Shown one piece after another: positions 21,874-34,100 of a DNA stretch of 64,000 nucleotides. Position 1 is the stretch's first letter. The number at the start of each line of letters is the position of its first letter. The DNA is from Enoplolaimus lenunculus. Taxonomy: Eukaryota > Nematoda > Enoplea > Enoplida > Thoracostomopsidae. The DNA is taken from assembly GCA_030248215.1 (NCBI GenBank), contig JASANG010000120.1, forward strand, positions 1-64,000, written 5' to 3'. The notes under the pieces are model-generated. The model saw only the letters and a list, made by a program, of their open reading frames with translations, ran no database searches and was not told the origin of the DNA. The translations under genes and the position numbers were made by a program.

Positions 21874-24830
21874 TCTCGGCCGTTTTAGAAAGTGGATATT
21901 TAAACGAACGCTTGTAATACTGTTTTAAATGTCAATTTGACTTAGAATTGTGCCGCTAAGTAAATCGGCTATTTTGTTAAGAAGGCAGGACAGGACACGT
22001 TTGATATTGTACGAACCATCCACTTCAAATCGAAGTCGATCCGGAGTTCATTCAATTGTGTATTCCTTCTATATTTGTGGTTTAGGATTTGTTATCAGTC
22101 AATCGATGCAAAAATAAACTCGACCTCAAAAAATATCTGAAATAAAACTCTTACCACTAATCACATTTAGAAGCCCGCGTATTTTCTAGCTCCGATAGGC
22201 ACGGCAAATTCTTGAAAATTTTTGAGTACTTTCTTTGCTCGACACGCAAAATTATATAAAATGTATTAATTTAGAAAATTAAAATTAACGTTTCGGAAAA
22301 TTGTATAACTTTATTAAACTTTGTTTATGGTTTTAACTCCACTATGCACATTATCGAATATTCGCTTGTGATAGAATTTTTACAAATTATTAAGCTTTTG
22401 TACTTTGAAGAGACCGAATCATTTAATCGACCGTAAGTTAAACAGTTTTCTGATGTTGAAAATTTTAAAGTTTCCCTTTGTCTCGAACAACCTAAACATC
22501 GTGAAAATTTGTAACGGTTTAATGAAAAGGTACGTGTGAACCTTCTGAGATTGAACAAGACTGAGAGGCTTGTGCTTCGATTTAGTTTCAGGTTTAGGAA
22601 CTACGAACGAATGAAAGCGTCAATGTAGCACTTAATAATTTAAATGCAATTTCCCGTGACGGAGGCGTATATTATTACACACCCGGATACACGTATTTTT
22701 GCGACTGTATATAGATTCAGCCTAACAGATAATCCATTTGCATATTAGCGGATCTAGAAAGGTCCACAAGAGAAAACCGCTCGTGATACTAGTACTAGTG
22801 AAAAACGTCCTTAGCAAACCGAGTGAGACGCCTTACATTATTTTAGTGCTAAACTTTAATACAAAGTTTTCATTATGATGCCTGTTAGAGGCGCCCTAGG
22901 CCTAGGTTGTCTGCTAAAGTTCAAGTCCACAAGTGCCCAATTGATTTCCTTTCAACAGGGTGCACCTTGGTGTGCTTTCTGAAATAATACAGGTCGTTCA
23001 CCACTGAATTGTTTAGACATTAAAATGGTAGTCTAAACTAAACACAATCAACAGTACGTCACTTTGGAAAGCCAGAGAATAGAGCGTTGTGTACCCGGCC
23101 AGACACGTTTTGCGAAAAATTTCACAATTACTAAAGTGGGAGGCAGACGGGGCGTTTGCCCCCCCCCAATGTTGAAATTTGGGGCCACGATATTAACCGG
23201 AGCTCAGAGTACCAAAATTTCGAATACCTGTTCCACCAGCACAACCCTACCCGCTATCGGTAAAAACACAGAAACTAGTGTGAAAGCTAATAGCAGAAAT
23301 AATGGATACAGAAACCAATAGTGATCAAAATAACGAAAACAAAAAACGGATATTGAAATATAAAAAATTTCAATGATGATTTATCTCTCCACCAACAGAA
23401 TTGAGACGTGCAAGCAAATATAAAAAAAATTAGACGCGTAAGCGATGAAAAGGATTAATGTTTTTCTTCAACAATCTGCTCTTAAGGGGCAATTAAACGA
23501 ATGTTACTCAGGCGTAGATAAAATTCAGTCGTAGGGGCGGCAACTGCAACTTTCAGAGCCATACGAGTTTGAAGTTTCAGGCTCATTAAACGTCATTTGA
23601 TCAATCCAGCAACAATTCATATGCGGAACGAACTTTTCCAAGGCTTGGAACGTTAAAACCCTACCTGAGGGCCAGGGCGGAAGCAGCTACTTCCATACAT
23701 CCTTTTTGGGGGCCCCGACCTAAAAGGAAACCCAACGTTACAGTTTGAATCAAAAACCGCCGAAGTTTTTAAATGTGTGTCTCTCTTCTCGCTCGCTTCA
23801 CTCGCCAGTTTTTGCTACACACTACAAAGACCTTAAACTAACCACCAGGTTACTAAAATGTTACATTTTCTCGCGCTATACTCACTGGATTACAATTTCA
23901 CGTTAGAAAAATAATGCACCTGAAATGAAATATTTAAGAACGGTAATAAAAGCAGTTTTGGAGTGAGCTGTGCCGTGTAATGTCGCCCCTGATTACTGCA
24001 TATAAAGGTTGTATAAGCTTTCACATAAAATATGAGCTGTTCAGCTACTTTAGTAGAAACTGATAAAAAAGTTATAGCTTCGTGTGAAGTGTCATTCATT
24101 TTAAAGATTAATTCACTTTCTAAGTTCACTATTTGGCAACTTTAGTGCGAAATTGTTATTTTGAAAGGGTGTCTCACAACTATTTAACACGAGCGTAAGC
24201 TCGAAGAACCTCACATCAAACGCTGAGCAATTCTGAATTCATTTCTACCGGGCCACCACCATGTAGTTTAGGGGCAGCTCCCGTTGTGGTCCACAAAGAC
24301 ATAAAAACGATTAATCAAATGCTGATAAAGAGCAATACCAGCTACAGAAGCACCTCGGAGTATGTGTTAATATAATGCTTTAGATATTCAGTTGCGCTAA
24401 CGGCAAACTGCAGCTCAGGGCCTCCGTGGTATCGTCTGAGAAATTTTCGTGTGTGTGGAAAATGCAAAAAATAAAGATCAAATCGAACCTGCTCATATTG
24501 AAATTGTAGCAATATTTATCGCAGATGAACACTGTTACGATAATTGCAATGCTTGCTTTTAGCTGATCCAGAATGATTCAAAAAACAATAAAAACGCACT
24601 GAAGAAGGAGTAATGTTTCTGCCTGTTTCATTAGAATTAAAATATTGTTGCCTCACAAGGCCAAATATTAGCATTGCAATACGCAATTTTATCGACTGTG
24701 TCAGCATTTGCACAATACTGATTGATAATAACCTTAACCAGCCATTGTGTCTGTAGGTGGCTGTGCCACACTTAAACCTATTTCAAACTAAAACTAAAAT
24801 ATAAAATAAAACCCCATATCAAAACCACAC
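21874..24830. other. Intergenic, fragments of dispersed repeats
   Basis: Recognisable fragments are a GCCCCCCCCCAATG-containing repeat at about 23060-23230, a copy of the ATCAAAATAACGAAAAC/AATTGAGACGTGCAAG family at about 23315-23425, and a block with CGCCGAAGTTTTTAAATG plus TCTCGCTCGCTTCACTCGCC at about 23690-23825, which recurs in reverse at about 43415-43510. No host gene is supported; frames at 22325-22558, 23064-23321 and 23890-24129 show no motif. Confidence 0.45.
22112..22146 (+). terminator. Two polyadenylation signals of the globin gene
   Basis: AATAAA occurs at 22112 and again at 22141, about 240 and 270 bases after the globin stop codon. They give a plausible 3' UTR end for the globin transcript. 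Confidence 0.4.
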
Positions 24831-25960
24831 CTTAAGGGAGTCCCTGGCTCCACCTAGTCTCTCTTAGAACTTAAGTTAAGCTTAGGCGTGGCTACAAGGC
24901 GTAAAAATTGTTAAAATCGATGTTATGGCGGCTGTGTCCGCAATGACAAACTTACCTGGGCCCTGCGTGGCCGTGTGACGTTATTGAATAGTGTTGCATT
25001 TAATATTGGCTATATTTGCGACTAAGGACATAGCTAGGCTATGTCAGCACCAATATGGTGCTTTATTGTTATGGGTGTCTCGGGTTGTTGTTGTTGTGTT
25101 GGAACCAGAACCGGGTGTGTGGCTCTGGACCTCAAATGCATAGCGGACACACAATTGTAAGTGTCGGCGAAATGCAAATGAGGTCGAGATGCCGAAAAGG
25201 GTAGCCAGGACCGGAATCATTCTAGTACTCTTAGCTGGTGGAAACTGACGGTTGTTTTTGGATAGTTGCGATATACTGATTTTGCACTTGAGTTACATTT
25301 TATATGGTTGGCGTGAAAGCGGAAGTAATTGGTAAGTAGGTCTGAAGTGGATTAGATTAAGGTAGTCACGGTAGCATAGGATGTGAAGGAAACCCCGGTG
25401 TTTCATAGTTACTCGGCGTTGCGCAGGGCGCAGAATTTACCCAGTATTGGATACTGGTGTCATGTGCTAAAAAGGAAACTTGGGAGTTACCGGAGAACCT
25501 GGGGAAAAGTAGTCTAATAAATCTAACGGGGTTAGGTTTATTATTCTACAACGGCTTGGCCAAATCTAACGGGGTTAGATTGGTCGGAAATTTGGTGCAA
25601 CTCTAACGGGGTTAGAGTGCACGGTTTAACAGGGTGTGATTCTAACGGGGTTAGAATTACACGGATTCTGGATAACGGCAAAAGTATTGGGAACGGTAAA
25701 GCCAGTGGCTGGATTAAACCAGATTCAGACGTCGGCTTTAAGGATTCCGGCTCAGGTTGCCAGTTAAATTGCATAACCTGTAATTTACTGGTGTTAAATA
25801 TTGAATATTCGGTGTTATATGGGATTCGGGTTGGGGTTATAGTAAACATTTACCGACCGCGTTTTACTAAATCAGAGCGATAAGCATACATCGAGGTAAA
25901 GAACTATACAGGCGATACAGGATACAGGGCTTAGTCAAAATCACGAACTTCTCACAGTGT
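24831..25960 (+). other. G/T-rich block of unknown nature
   Basis: On the plus strand this stretch is richer in G than either flank, with words such as GGGTTGTTGTTGTTGTGTTGG, GGAACCAGAACCGGGTGTGT and GGAAACCCCGGTGTTTCATA. It has no long open frame; the 88-residue frame at 25617-25883 has no recognised motif. It ends near an A/T-rich stretch at about 25980. It could be an untranslated or terminal part of a mobile element, or a noncoding RNA gene. The four hairpins described separately lie inside it. Confidence 0.4.
25515..25665. repeat. Four hairpins with a common CTAACGGGGTTAG core
   Basis: The 13-base core (CTAAC, GGG loop, GTTAG) occurs at 25523, 25566, 25603 and 25642, spaced 43, 37 and 39 bases. 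The flanks differ between copies yet still pair: TAAAT/GTTTA, CCAAAT/ATTGG, GTGCAACT/AGTGCAC and GTGTGATT/AATTACAC. Stems therefore reach about 10-13 base pairs with one bulge or mismatch each. Confidence 0.75.
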
Positions 25961-26237
25961 CAATCACAGCTACTTTATTTTGTTAAAACATGCGTGTTAT
26001 ATCTGTTAATGTCATTCAAATTTTAAGACATGTTTCAGCGGTTTGTTTCGAAATAAAGTTATCACAATGAGCACGACAATGTATGTAGAACGATAAAGGT
26101 TCAGTCTCGTAAAATATAGCTTCACAACCGTTCGATTGACGAGACATATTGCTAATACCATCATATTTACATGTAAGCACGCTTCAACGAAAACAGCAAT
26201 TCAGAAAGATTTTATTGGAATGATTTGTAAGATTTTT
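25961..26237. other. Intergenic spacer
   Basis: AT-rich sequence between the G-rich block and the next mobile element; nothing is recognised. Confidence 0.4.
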
Positions 26238-26452
26238 GGGCCACTGTAAAGAATAGGGGCAGTAGAGTATTATACGCATATTCCTAAGCCTATGCATATC
26301 CCTTAGCCTAAGTCTAAGCGTAACAATGAGCATATTCGTAAACCTAAGGCTAAGCCTAACCTTAAGTCAAGCAAAAAATTAGTGTAAAACATAAGCTTAT
26401 TCTTTTCTAGTCAAACAAAAAAAACGTTCCGCCCGTGATGTTTACATGGGCC
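26238..26452. mobile_element. TTAGGC-bearing inverted-repeat element
   Basis: The ends are GGGCCACTGTAAAGAATAGG and TGATGTTTACATGGGCC. Inside are CCTAAGCC words, then CAAGCAAAAAATTAGTG. Flanking GATTTTT on the left and GATTCTT on the right may be a diverged target-site duplication. Confidence 0.75.
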
Positions 26453-26580
26453 GATTCTTCGATGAACACAAAACCATGCATTCAGGTCAGGTAAATCTTG
26501 TACGTACACACGACAATTGTTGGCAGTTGTCTTTGTGGTTTTATGTCCTTAAATTGTAGCTAGAATTTTAATTACTTAAG

Positions 26581-27025
26581 TACTGTATTGACCCGAATAA
26601 CAGGGGGAGGGGTAATAAGAGGGGGTCCCCATTTTGAGTCCGAATCAATTGGAATCTGTATCCCTAATAAGAGTCCCTAAGCCGATAGAGTCCCCAAACC
26701 CTAATTAGAGTCCATAAATGTCAATTAGCCCTAATTGTAGCGCATAAATCACTCCAGGACCAAATAATTTGAGTTCGAAACTTTAAAGCGTACTTAAATT
26801 TTGAAAGTACATTCCTAAGTATAACTTTGCGTTAAGCTTTTAATACAAGACAAATAAACGTTTAATTCAACGGATGATTGCAGCACCAGATATACATCAG
26901 TAACGAAGGGCAGCGGAGCGTGGGTTGAAAATAAATAACAGTCCGTAACCGAACAACAAAAGGGGCACCCTCTGGAGAGGCAAAAATAAATATCAGTCCC
27001 CCCTCTTATTCTGGTCGTTGCAGTA
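26581..27025. mobile_element. Miniature element, GACCCGAATAAG family, near-complete copy
   Basis: It starts TACTGTATTGACCCGAATAA and ends with CCCCCCTCTTATTCTGGTCG then TTGCAGTA, giving terminal inverted repeats of about 25 bases. The interior matches the other copies (GAGTCCGAATCAATTGGAAT, AGACAAATAAACGTTTAATT, GTAACGAAGGGCAGCGGAGC). It is about 445 bp long and noncoding. Confidence 0.85.
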
Positions 27026-27189
27026 TTGTACAAACAAGATGACGGATGACCATGTCTTACAGTTCCATGCTGCCTATTCCGTTGTTTATTTAACTGACTC
27101 GAAATAGGCAACCCTATTGTCATGTGCAAAGTGTACAATTGGTTGTTATGCAACGTCTTGGTTGACGGGAAATCTGTCAAGCTTTAAAA

Positions 27190-27440
27190 CCGTGGCGTAT
27201 GTAAAGATCAGGGGCGGAACGTTTTTCTGGCGTTCCTTTAAAAAGCGATGTTTTGACAGTTAGCGACTATCGTTGTAAAGATTTTTTGCCGCAATAAAGA
27301 TCCAGTGGAATACATGAACGCTTTTTGACTCGCAGTATCGTTTCAAATATGCGTTTATCTCAGTTGTCGAGCCATAGACACGGTTTTGAACCAGAAGGAC
27401 ACAATCATGTTCTACAATTGAGGGATAACACTATTTATTT
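27190..27440. repeat. Half element and unassigned spacer
   Basis: ATGTAAAGATCAGGGGCGGA at about 27200 is one terminus of the TTAGGC-bearing family without the rest of the element. The following 200 bases show no feature. Confidence 0.45.
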
Positions 27441-27444
27441 TCAT

Positions 27445-28175
27445 TTACTCTAGTGGGACCCGCATAAGAGGGGGGAGGCGGATGTTTATTTGGCCTTTCC
27501 GGAGGATTTCCCTGTTATTTGATTACAGACGGTTATTTATTTTAACCTGCCTTCGGCCACCTTTCGTTATGATATAAACGTGGTATAGCAACTATCCGCT
27601 GAATTAAACGTTTATTTGTCTTGTATTAAAAGCTTAATGAAACGTTATACTTAGGAATGTACTTTCAAAACTGAAGTATACTTTAAAGTTTCTAACTCAA
27701 CATTATTTGGTCCTGGAGTTATTTATGCACCAGGATTAGGAATAGTTGACATTTATGGACTCTAATTATTGTTTAGCAACTATATTCGATTACCGTAGTG
27801 ACCCAAATATGATGGGGAAGACAGATATTTTAGCTTACGGATTGCTATTTATTTTTAATGTGCCTCCACCATCCTTCGTAACTCATATATATCCGGTACT
27901 GCAATTATCCGTCGGTTTAATCGTGTGTTATGCAAGGTTATACTGAGGAATGTACTTTCACAACTTAAGTATGCGTTAAAGTTTCGAACTCAATTTTGTT
28001 TAGGCCTAGAGTTATTTATGCACTACAATTAGAGACCATTGACATTTACGAACTATAATTAGGGTTTATGGATTCTATCCGCTTACGGGCTCTTATTAGG
28101 GATACGGACTCCTGTTGAATGGGACTCAAAATGGTGACCCTTTTTATTACCCCCTCTTATTCGGATCACTACAGT
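27445..28175. mobile_element. Two tandem copies of the GACCCGAATAAG miniature element
   Basis: About 27445-27800 and 27800-28175 each carry the family interior in minus orientation (CTTTCGTTATGATATA-like, ATGTACTTTCAAAACTGAAG, ATTTATGGACTCTAATTA). The second ends in CTCTTATTCGGATCACTACA, a proper terminus; at the junction GTAGTGACCCAAAT is the internal terminus. With 26581-27025 this makes three copies within 1.6 kb. Confidence 0.75.
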
Positions 28176-28179
28176 GCAA

Positions 28180-31100
28180 GTCTAGTAACAGTTTTCAAAA
28201 CAATTTTTAAACGAGTGTATTTTTGTAAAATATAAAATGCTAAGGTAATTAGTTGCATGAATGCAATGTTTTGTTAAATGGTTGTGTTTTAACTCTGTAT
28301 AATAGGACTTTTTTTCGAATAACTTATACATTGAAATTAATTTAGCGGAGAGTTGAAATTGACAAATTCCCGTGCGATGCAATTTAAAACGAAAAATGAA
28401 TGTTTTTTGAACGATAACACCAGCGCTGGTTGAAATTGTTGCGGATCAGATGCAGTAAACATTATACAAGTAGTTGGTTTCAGAGATTTTGCAAATTCCT
28501 GCATGCACGGCTTATTGCAATATTGACAGTGATCATCTTGCAGAAAAAAAGCAGCCAAAACAATTATCATAATCCACTTGGCAAACGTAATCGGTGAAAA
28601 TGTTATGAAATTGTTTTATTGGCGGATTATATATGCTGATTTCTAGAATGGTAATGCGTACAGTCAAACGAAAAAAACCTTTAGAAGGAAACAAATCCAT
28701 TCAAAATAGATTTGTAATTTTTATAGAAAACAAATACCGCTAAAAAACTGTTTTGTTATATTGCGATGTTGCGTGTCACCATTTTCAAAATCTATTAATT
28801 GCTGATAATAATTTGATAACTTTTACAAACTGAAGTCATAGGCATGCCAACAGGGGGCCCAAACCCACTTTTTTGAGTACGCGGTGTATGGTGTACTACA
28901 TCGATTTCTGTCAATTTTTGTTTTAACCACTATATTCGTGATAATCATTTCCAGAATTATTTTTTATTTTCAAACTTTTTAACATTTGTCTACAAAATGC
29001 CGAATTTATCAAATTTTGATTGCATACCGTACAGGCCGCTCTGAGTGACGCAAAAATTGGAAGATGAATTTAAAATTTTTATGTTTTACCTGATTTTTCT
29101 GGTTTGTCAGTTGCTACTTCGCTTAAACTGTGTTGTTTATTAAGTTGAAGTCGCGCGAAGGTGAATTCTGCATACATGTTAAAAAAACATAAAATGAACA
29201 TAAATTTTTTCAAAATCTGTTAATTTGTAAAATTACTGGTATATATTTTTAGAGGGCAGATTGATGTCGTTTTTTGAAATCTGTGAAACATTTAGAAATG
29301 TCTATTTTTTATTTAATTAATATATCCCAAAGTTTCCAACTGTAACGCAAGCGCGAAAGATGGTGTTTCTAGTTTCCAGGAAATTGACGAATTTTAGAAA
29401 ACCCAAACTTTTTAGAACATGAGCACTAAAGGTTGCGCTCAAAAACGCAAGCGTTGGAAAATTTCCAGGAATAATCTAAATTTTTCAAATTGTCAACCAC
29501 TGGGATTTCTCAAAAATCATTAAAAACAAATTGCATTGTTACTGTCCAAGATGGCAAAATCATGTGATCTGCCAAACAAAAAACACCAAAGCCAAAAAAC
29601 ACCCCACCCAACAACCCACCGCCGCCAAAACCCCCGGGGGAGACGAACTTACCGAGAGGCTGCGATTCGAATCCCACCAAAAACTAGGTCTTATACAAAA
29701 TAAAAGATATTTATGTGAAAAAAGATTGACTAAAAAATTTTCAATTGCTGTCTGAAATAGAAAAATTTTTATTTGCTGTCTTTAATGAAAAATTCAGAAA
29801 AATATTTCAATTTCCGCGTTTAAGACTAAACTTTTCGATTGCCGTGTTTAAAAGTTATATAATCATTGAAACACGGTAGGGTTTTCAATATATGTTTCAA
29901 GCCTCCATAATGCACGCTTTATAAAAGTTTTGCAGAATGTTCTCTGCAGGAAAGCAGAGCTGGAATGAGGTAACTTACGTATAAAATATCCAAATTAGCC
30001 GCTTCGACACCATACACAAATTGGACAGCTAAACGTCTCATTTAAGTTGTTATTAAAAGTTTGATTTATGTAATTTTTCGAAAAAATTGTATTACAAATA
30101 TGTAATTACTATAGCTAGTCGATATTATTGTGTGATGCTAATGACACCGTGCAATAGATAACGTGTCCCTGAGATGTTTGTTCTACTGAATTTTCTAACT
30201 AAGACAGTAATATTTTGTAATAACCTCCCATGCATTGTAGCTTAGAACAGGCTGCTTTTTGGTGGATTGCAATGGAGCAAGTGTACACTTTAGACTTATA
30301 TTTTGTTTAGGCTTTAGGCGTATGCTTAGGAGTAGTCTTAGCATAAACAGTCAGTTACTTTTTAAAAGTTATCTCAATTGAGCGCCAGCAGAACATGTTC
30401 TTTGAAATATTTAGCAGTGTTTGAATTGTATTTTCCAGATGAATAGCTTAATATGTCACGACAGAGAACACAATTTGGAAAAGTTTCTCGACTTCACATC
30501 ATCAAATTGTCATGGTAAAGATAGCTAAAATAGTCGAGCACGTATGCGTGACATTCTTTATTCGATAATCAATAGACGCAATTTGTAATCTTGCAATATT
30601 GAAATATTTACTAAGCAAGTTTTAGAAACATAATATTTTAAAACTCCAAAAATATCCTCTTTCAATGAGGAATCACTTATAAACTGAACATTGTAAAATC
30701 CAACAAACGCTAAAATTAAGCTGATAGGTTATGTCCGCTGGGCCCATATGTTTCTTGTTTCACTGACCGCAAGCGTGTTAACACTGAAAGACAGCCGTCA
30801 AAGATATAGATGACAACTATTTTCATAGAAGTTATGGAGCTAATATTATAAACATACCTACTGATCTATGGTCTAACTAACCCTTGTTTAAACTCTTTTA
30901 CATGCTTCAAGCCAAACATATCACAATCTGTCCCTTTTGGAGGCACTTTTACCTGGTTAATGTTCAAAATATGTACCATCAACAAATTTTTCTTTCTCGT
31001 ATGATATGCGTTGTGCTAGACCACAGTATGGCCGAAATACCGAATTGAGATTTCGCTAATTCATGACAGGTTTTCTTACAGGAGTGTATGTAGGATTTAT

Positions 31101-34100
31101 TTTGAGGCGTGATTTTTAACTTGAAACACAGCTTTCAAACGAGAAAAGCGAGGACAAACAAATTTCATGTCAAAAAATATTTTATATAACAATGTTTTAA
31201 ATTCCTGCAAAGGTAAAAGTGTCTATGTTTGCACTTAATAGGAACCATGAGTATAGATTCCTTGTATTTCTCTGTTTTGTACCGCCGGCTGCCGCAACCA
31301 GTAGGGTGGGCGCGAGGAACAACGCTGGCTACTTAATTAATGACATCAAACCTAACTGAAGAATTGATTGACAGTATTAACAGCATTTTATATTTCGCTC
31401 TTGTATACTTTCTCCCACAATTAAACTAAGACTGAGGCTTACACTTGGTTTCAGGCTTTAACGTAGGTTTCAGTAAATTTTAAGCAATCTTTTACCGATA
31501 CCTAAGCCTAAGCTTACGCCTGAGCATAATCCTAAGCCTATAGAAAATGTGGGAAGAGAACAAGAGACAATAGCTTTTTCTTGCCGTCTATAAACGTCCT
31601 TGCCTTTCTACAATCAATTCCTTGTCGCTGGGTCTGTAAGCCTCTTACGCGTTGCTGTATACAAAGTTGTGTGCCAACCAACTATATAGCCAACAACAGT
31701 GTTGTGCCTAGGTACATATATAAGGTTCTTTGATATAATATTAAGGTCTGCTATGCTGTGCTTGTGATATATGAACCAGTTTCGTTTTTGTTGTGTTTTC
31801 TGGCATTCGCTTTAACCAAGCAGCTATAAGCCCAGCGTGTGGTTAGATATACAAAGGACCGCAAGTGCTATTGCCAGTTGCGCGGATTCTGGGTTTTCCG
31901 GCGGACGCACACTTGGTATTTTAAAATTTTTTACACTTTTAATACGAAAATTTTTTATATACTTTGATGTTTTATATTTCTGTCTCGAAACTGCGCAGAA
32001 ACTGGTAAAATATTTGCTTTATAAATCCCGGACATCATTATAATTACCCATGAGTGTACTTCGTACTCGATACAGGCCCGGCATTAGAGACAATACTGCC
32101 CTCGCGGCTGAACCGATCCATAGATCTCCGTGACTAGCAATTAATGATGCAGAGTGCAAGAAGATGGCTTAAAGTAGACAAAGACAATATTGCAATCATT
32201 AAATGCTATCAAAACTACTAATTGCAAGTATAGAAATCGATCCTAGTAAAATGCTGTTGTGCTCTGTGACAGGAAATTAACATTGGGTGAAGCATAAGGG
32301 GCCCATATTCTGGAATGTGTGTAGTATCTATCACCAGTTTGTGTTAAGTCTTTTAGCTTTTAAGTCAGTGGATGCTTAGGATCAAAATTCATTATATTTT
32401 TGACATATCATTTACTTTACTTCTCTACCAATTTTTAGTTCAAGAGCTGCCTGCAACAGTTAGTGCGTTTGAAAACCTATGACTATGTGATGATACTTGC
32501 TATACATCTTTGAGAATATCGGCGAAGAGCGCATAAGAAGGGGTTGTACCTATACGTGTAGCACTAACATCTGCAAAAATAACGTCCAGGTTCTCATTCG
32601 CTTCGGTCGGCAGACTTCTTTGAAACTAACGTTTTCTCTGACTGCCGTAATGCCTAGATATCAAATATAAACTTTAGTTTCCTACTAAGTCGAGCTGTTG
32701 TTCTGATTTCGTAAGTTCCACGCGCGGGATTGAACTCTAGTAAAATTTATGCTGTATTTTTAAATCCGACCGACTCCCCGCTGTAAAACCAATACTTTTA
32801 GGTATCGGATTCTCACCGAATTTATCAAAACTAAAACTTAAGGTCAGTATTGGATGCAGTGTACAGCATGTCATGCTTCGCTCGTGGGGTTTTCTCCACA
32901 GCTGTAAATTGGCTACTGCCCAGTTCTATATACTTTATGTTTTAAAAACAGCTGCCTAGAACTGTAGTGTGTCCGGATTTTCGTGTGCAAAGCTAGCAAA
33001 TCAACATGCGTGCGGGATAAATCAGATATTTTTCACTGTTCGGATCTGAAACAAACTCTGGTGTATTAAATTTCGGGTCTGAGAATCTTTAAATACTGTT
33101 GCATAAACTACGTAACAGCCCTGTTGTAGGAACGTGTTCCAAAATTGCTAATGTGTTTGTGGTTTCATAATACTTATAATTCCCTCCTCACCGTCTATGT
33201 TTCCGCCGCTACTGCAACATGTTTACTAAATTGGGTAACTTTCGCTATTCGGATGTGGTACAATATTTGGTATTTTAGTTGTCAGTGCAACAGTGAATTC
33301 TTTCCCTCACGGATTTTTATCCCCGGTAGAAATTCGCTTCCGGATTTATACCCCGTTCACTTCGGTAAAATCCCCTTGCGAATTTTTATCCGCAGAGAAA
33401 ACCCGCTAGTGGTTTTTTACGTCCTATAGTGAATTATTTCCTACATTTCAGTCTTTCTTCATCCTAGGCTAAAACAGGCGAAATTTTATAAAAACTTCAG
33501 TATAGCTACCACACTGGAATGAACCCGTCTTCCCTATTTACATTGCGCAATATTTACTGCGGACTTGACTCAATTCAAAGTATCTTCGATTTATAAAATA
33601 TCGTTGAATTATTTAGAAGCTCGAACGGCGTAGCATATCGCTACATCCGCTTCTTCCTGTCGTACGCTGCAATGCCATTCGGTCAATGCCCCAAATCTTT
33701 AAATTTTCAAAATTTTAATAACACCTTGGGTGTCGCACGCGCATCAGACTCTTGCATCTCTTATCTCTCGCAGGTATGTACCGAACCAGTATGCAGTTTC
33801 TATTGAACAACAAACGAGTATTCAAAGTGGTAAGGTCGGAAATCAGAAAGCAAGGTGTGCCGACTAGCGGATGCAGAGGAGAGTGCACACCCACCCAGCC
33901 TGCCTGTGTGAAGACTTTTTGTTGAAAAATCGGTAAAACCTTTGTCACGGTAAAAACTGTCCCATAAAATCTGTCACCCCAAATCCTCGAACAAATTTTA
34001 GCTGTTAAAGCTATTCCCCAGGACAACTTTTATCGACAAAATCTATCCACTTTAGATAACATTTGTCCCCCGGAAGTTTTCTGATAAATTATATTCACTC

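Noticed and set aside
26815-27180. 121-residue minus-strand frame, and similar frames at 27746-27946 and 48142-48330
   Set aside because: They lie in copies of the GACCCGAATAAG miniature element and are not conserved between copies.
28337-28570. Small possibly secreted Cys-containing protein on the minus strand
   Set aside because: Hydrophobic start is short, cysteines form no known pattern and neither promoter nor splice signals support it.
29570-29690. tRNA gene with a GATTCGAATCCC box
   Set aside because: Only the T-arm-like sequence is present; no A box or acceptor stem can be paired.
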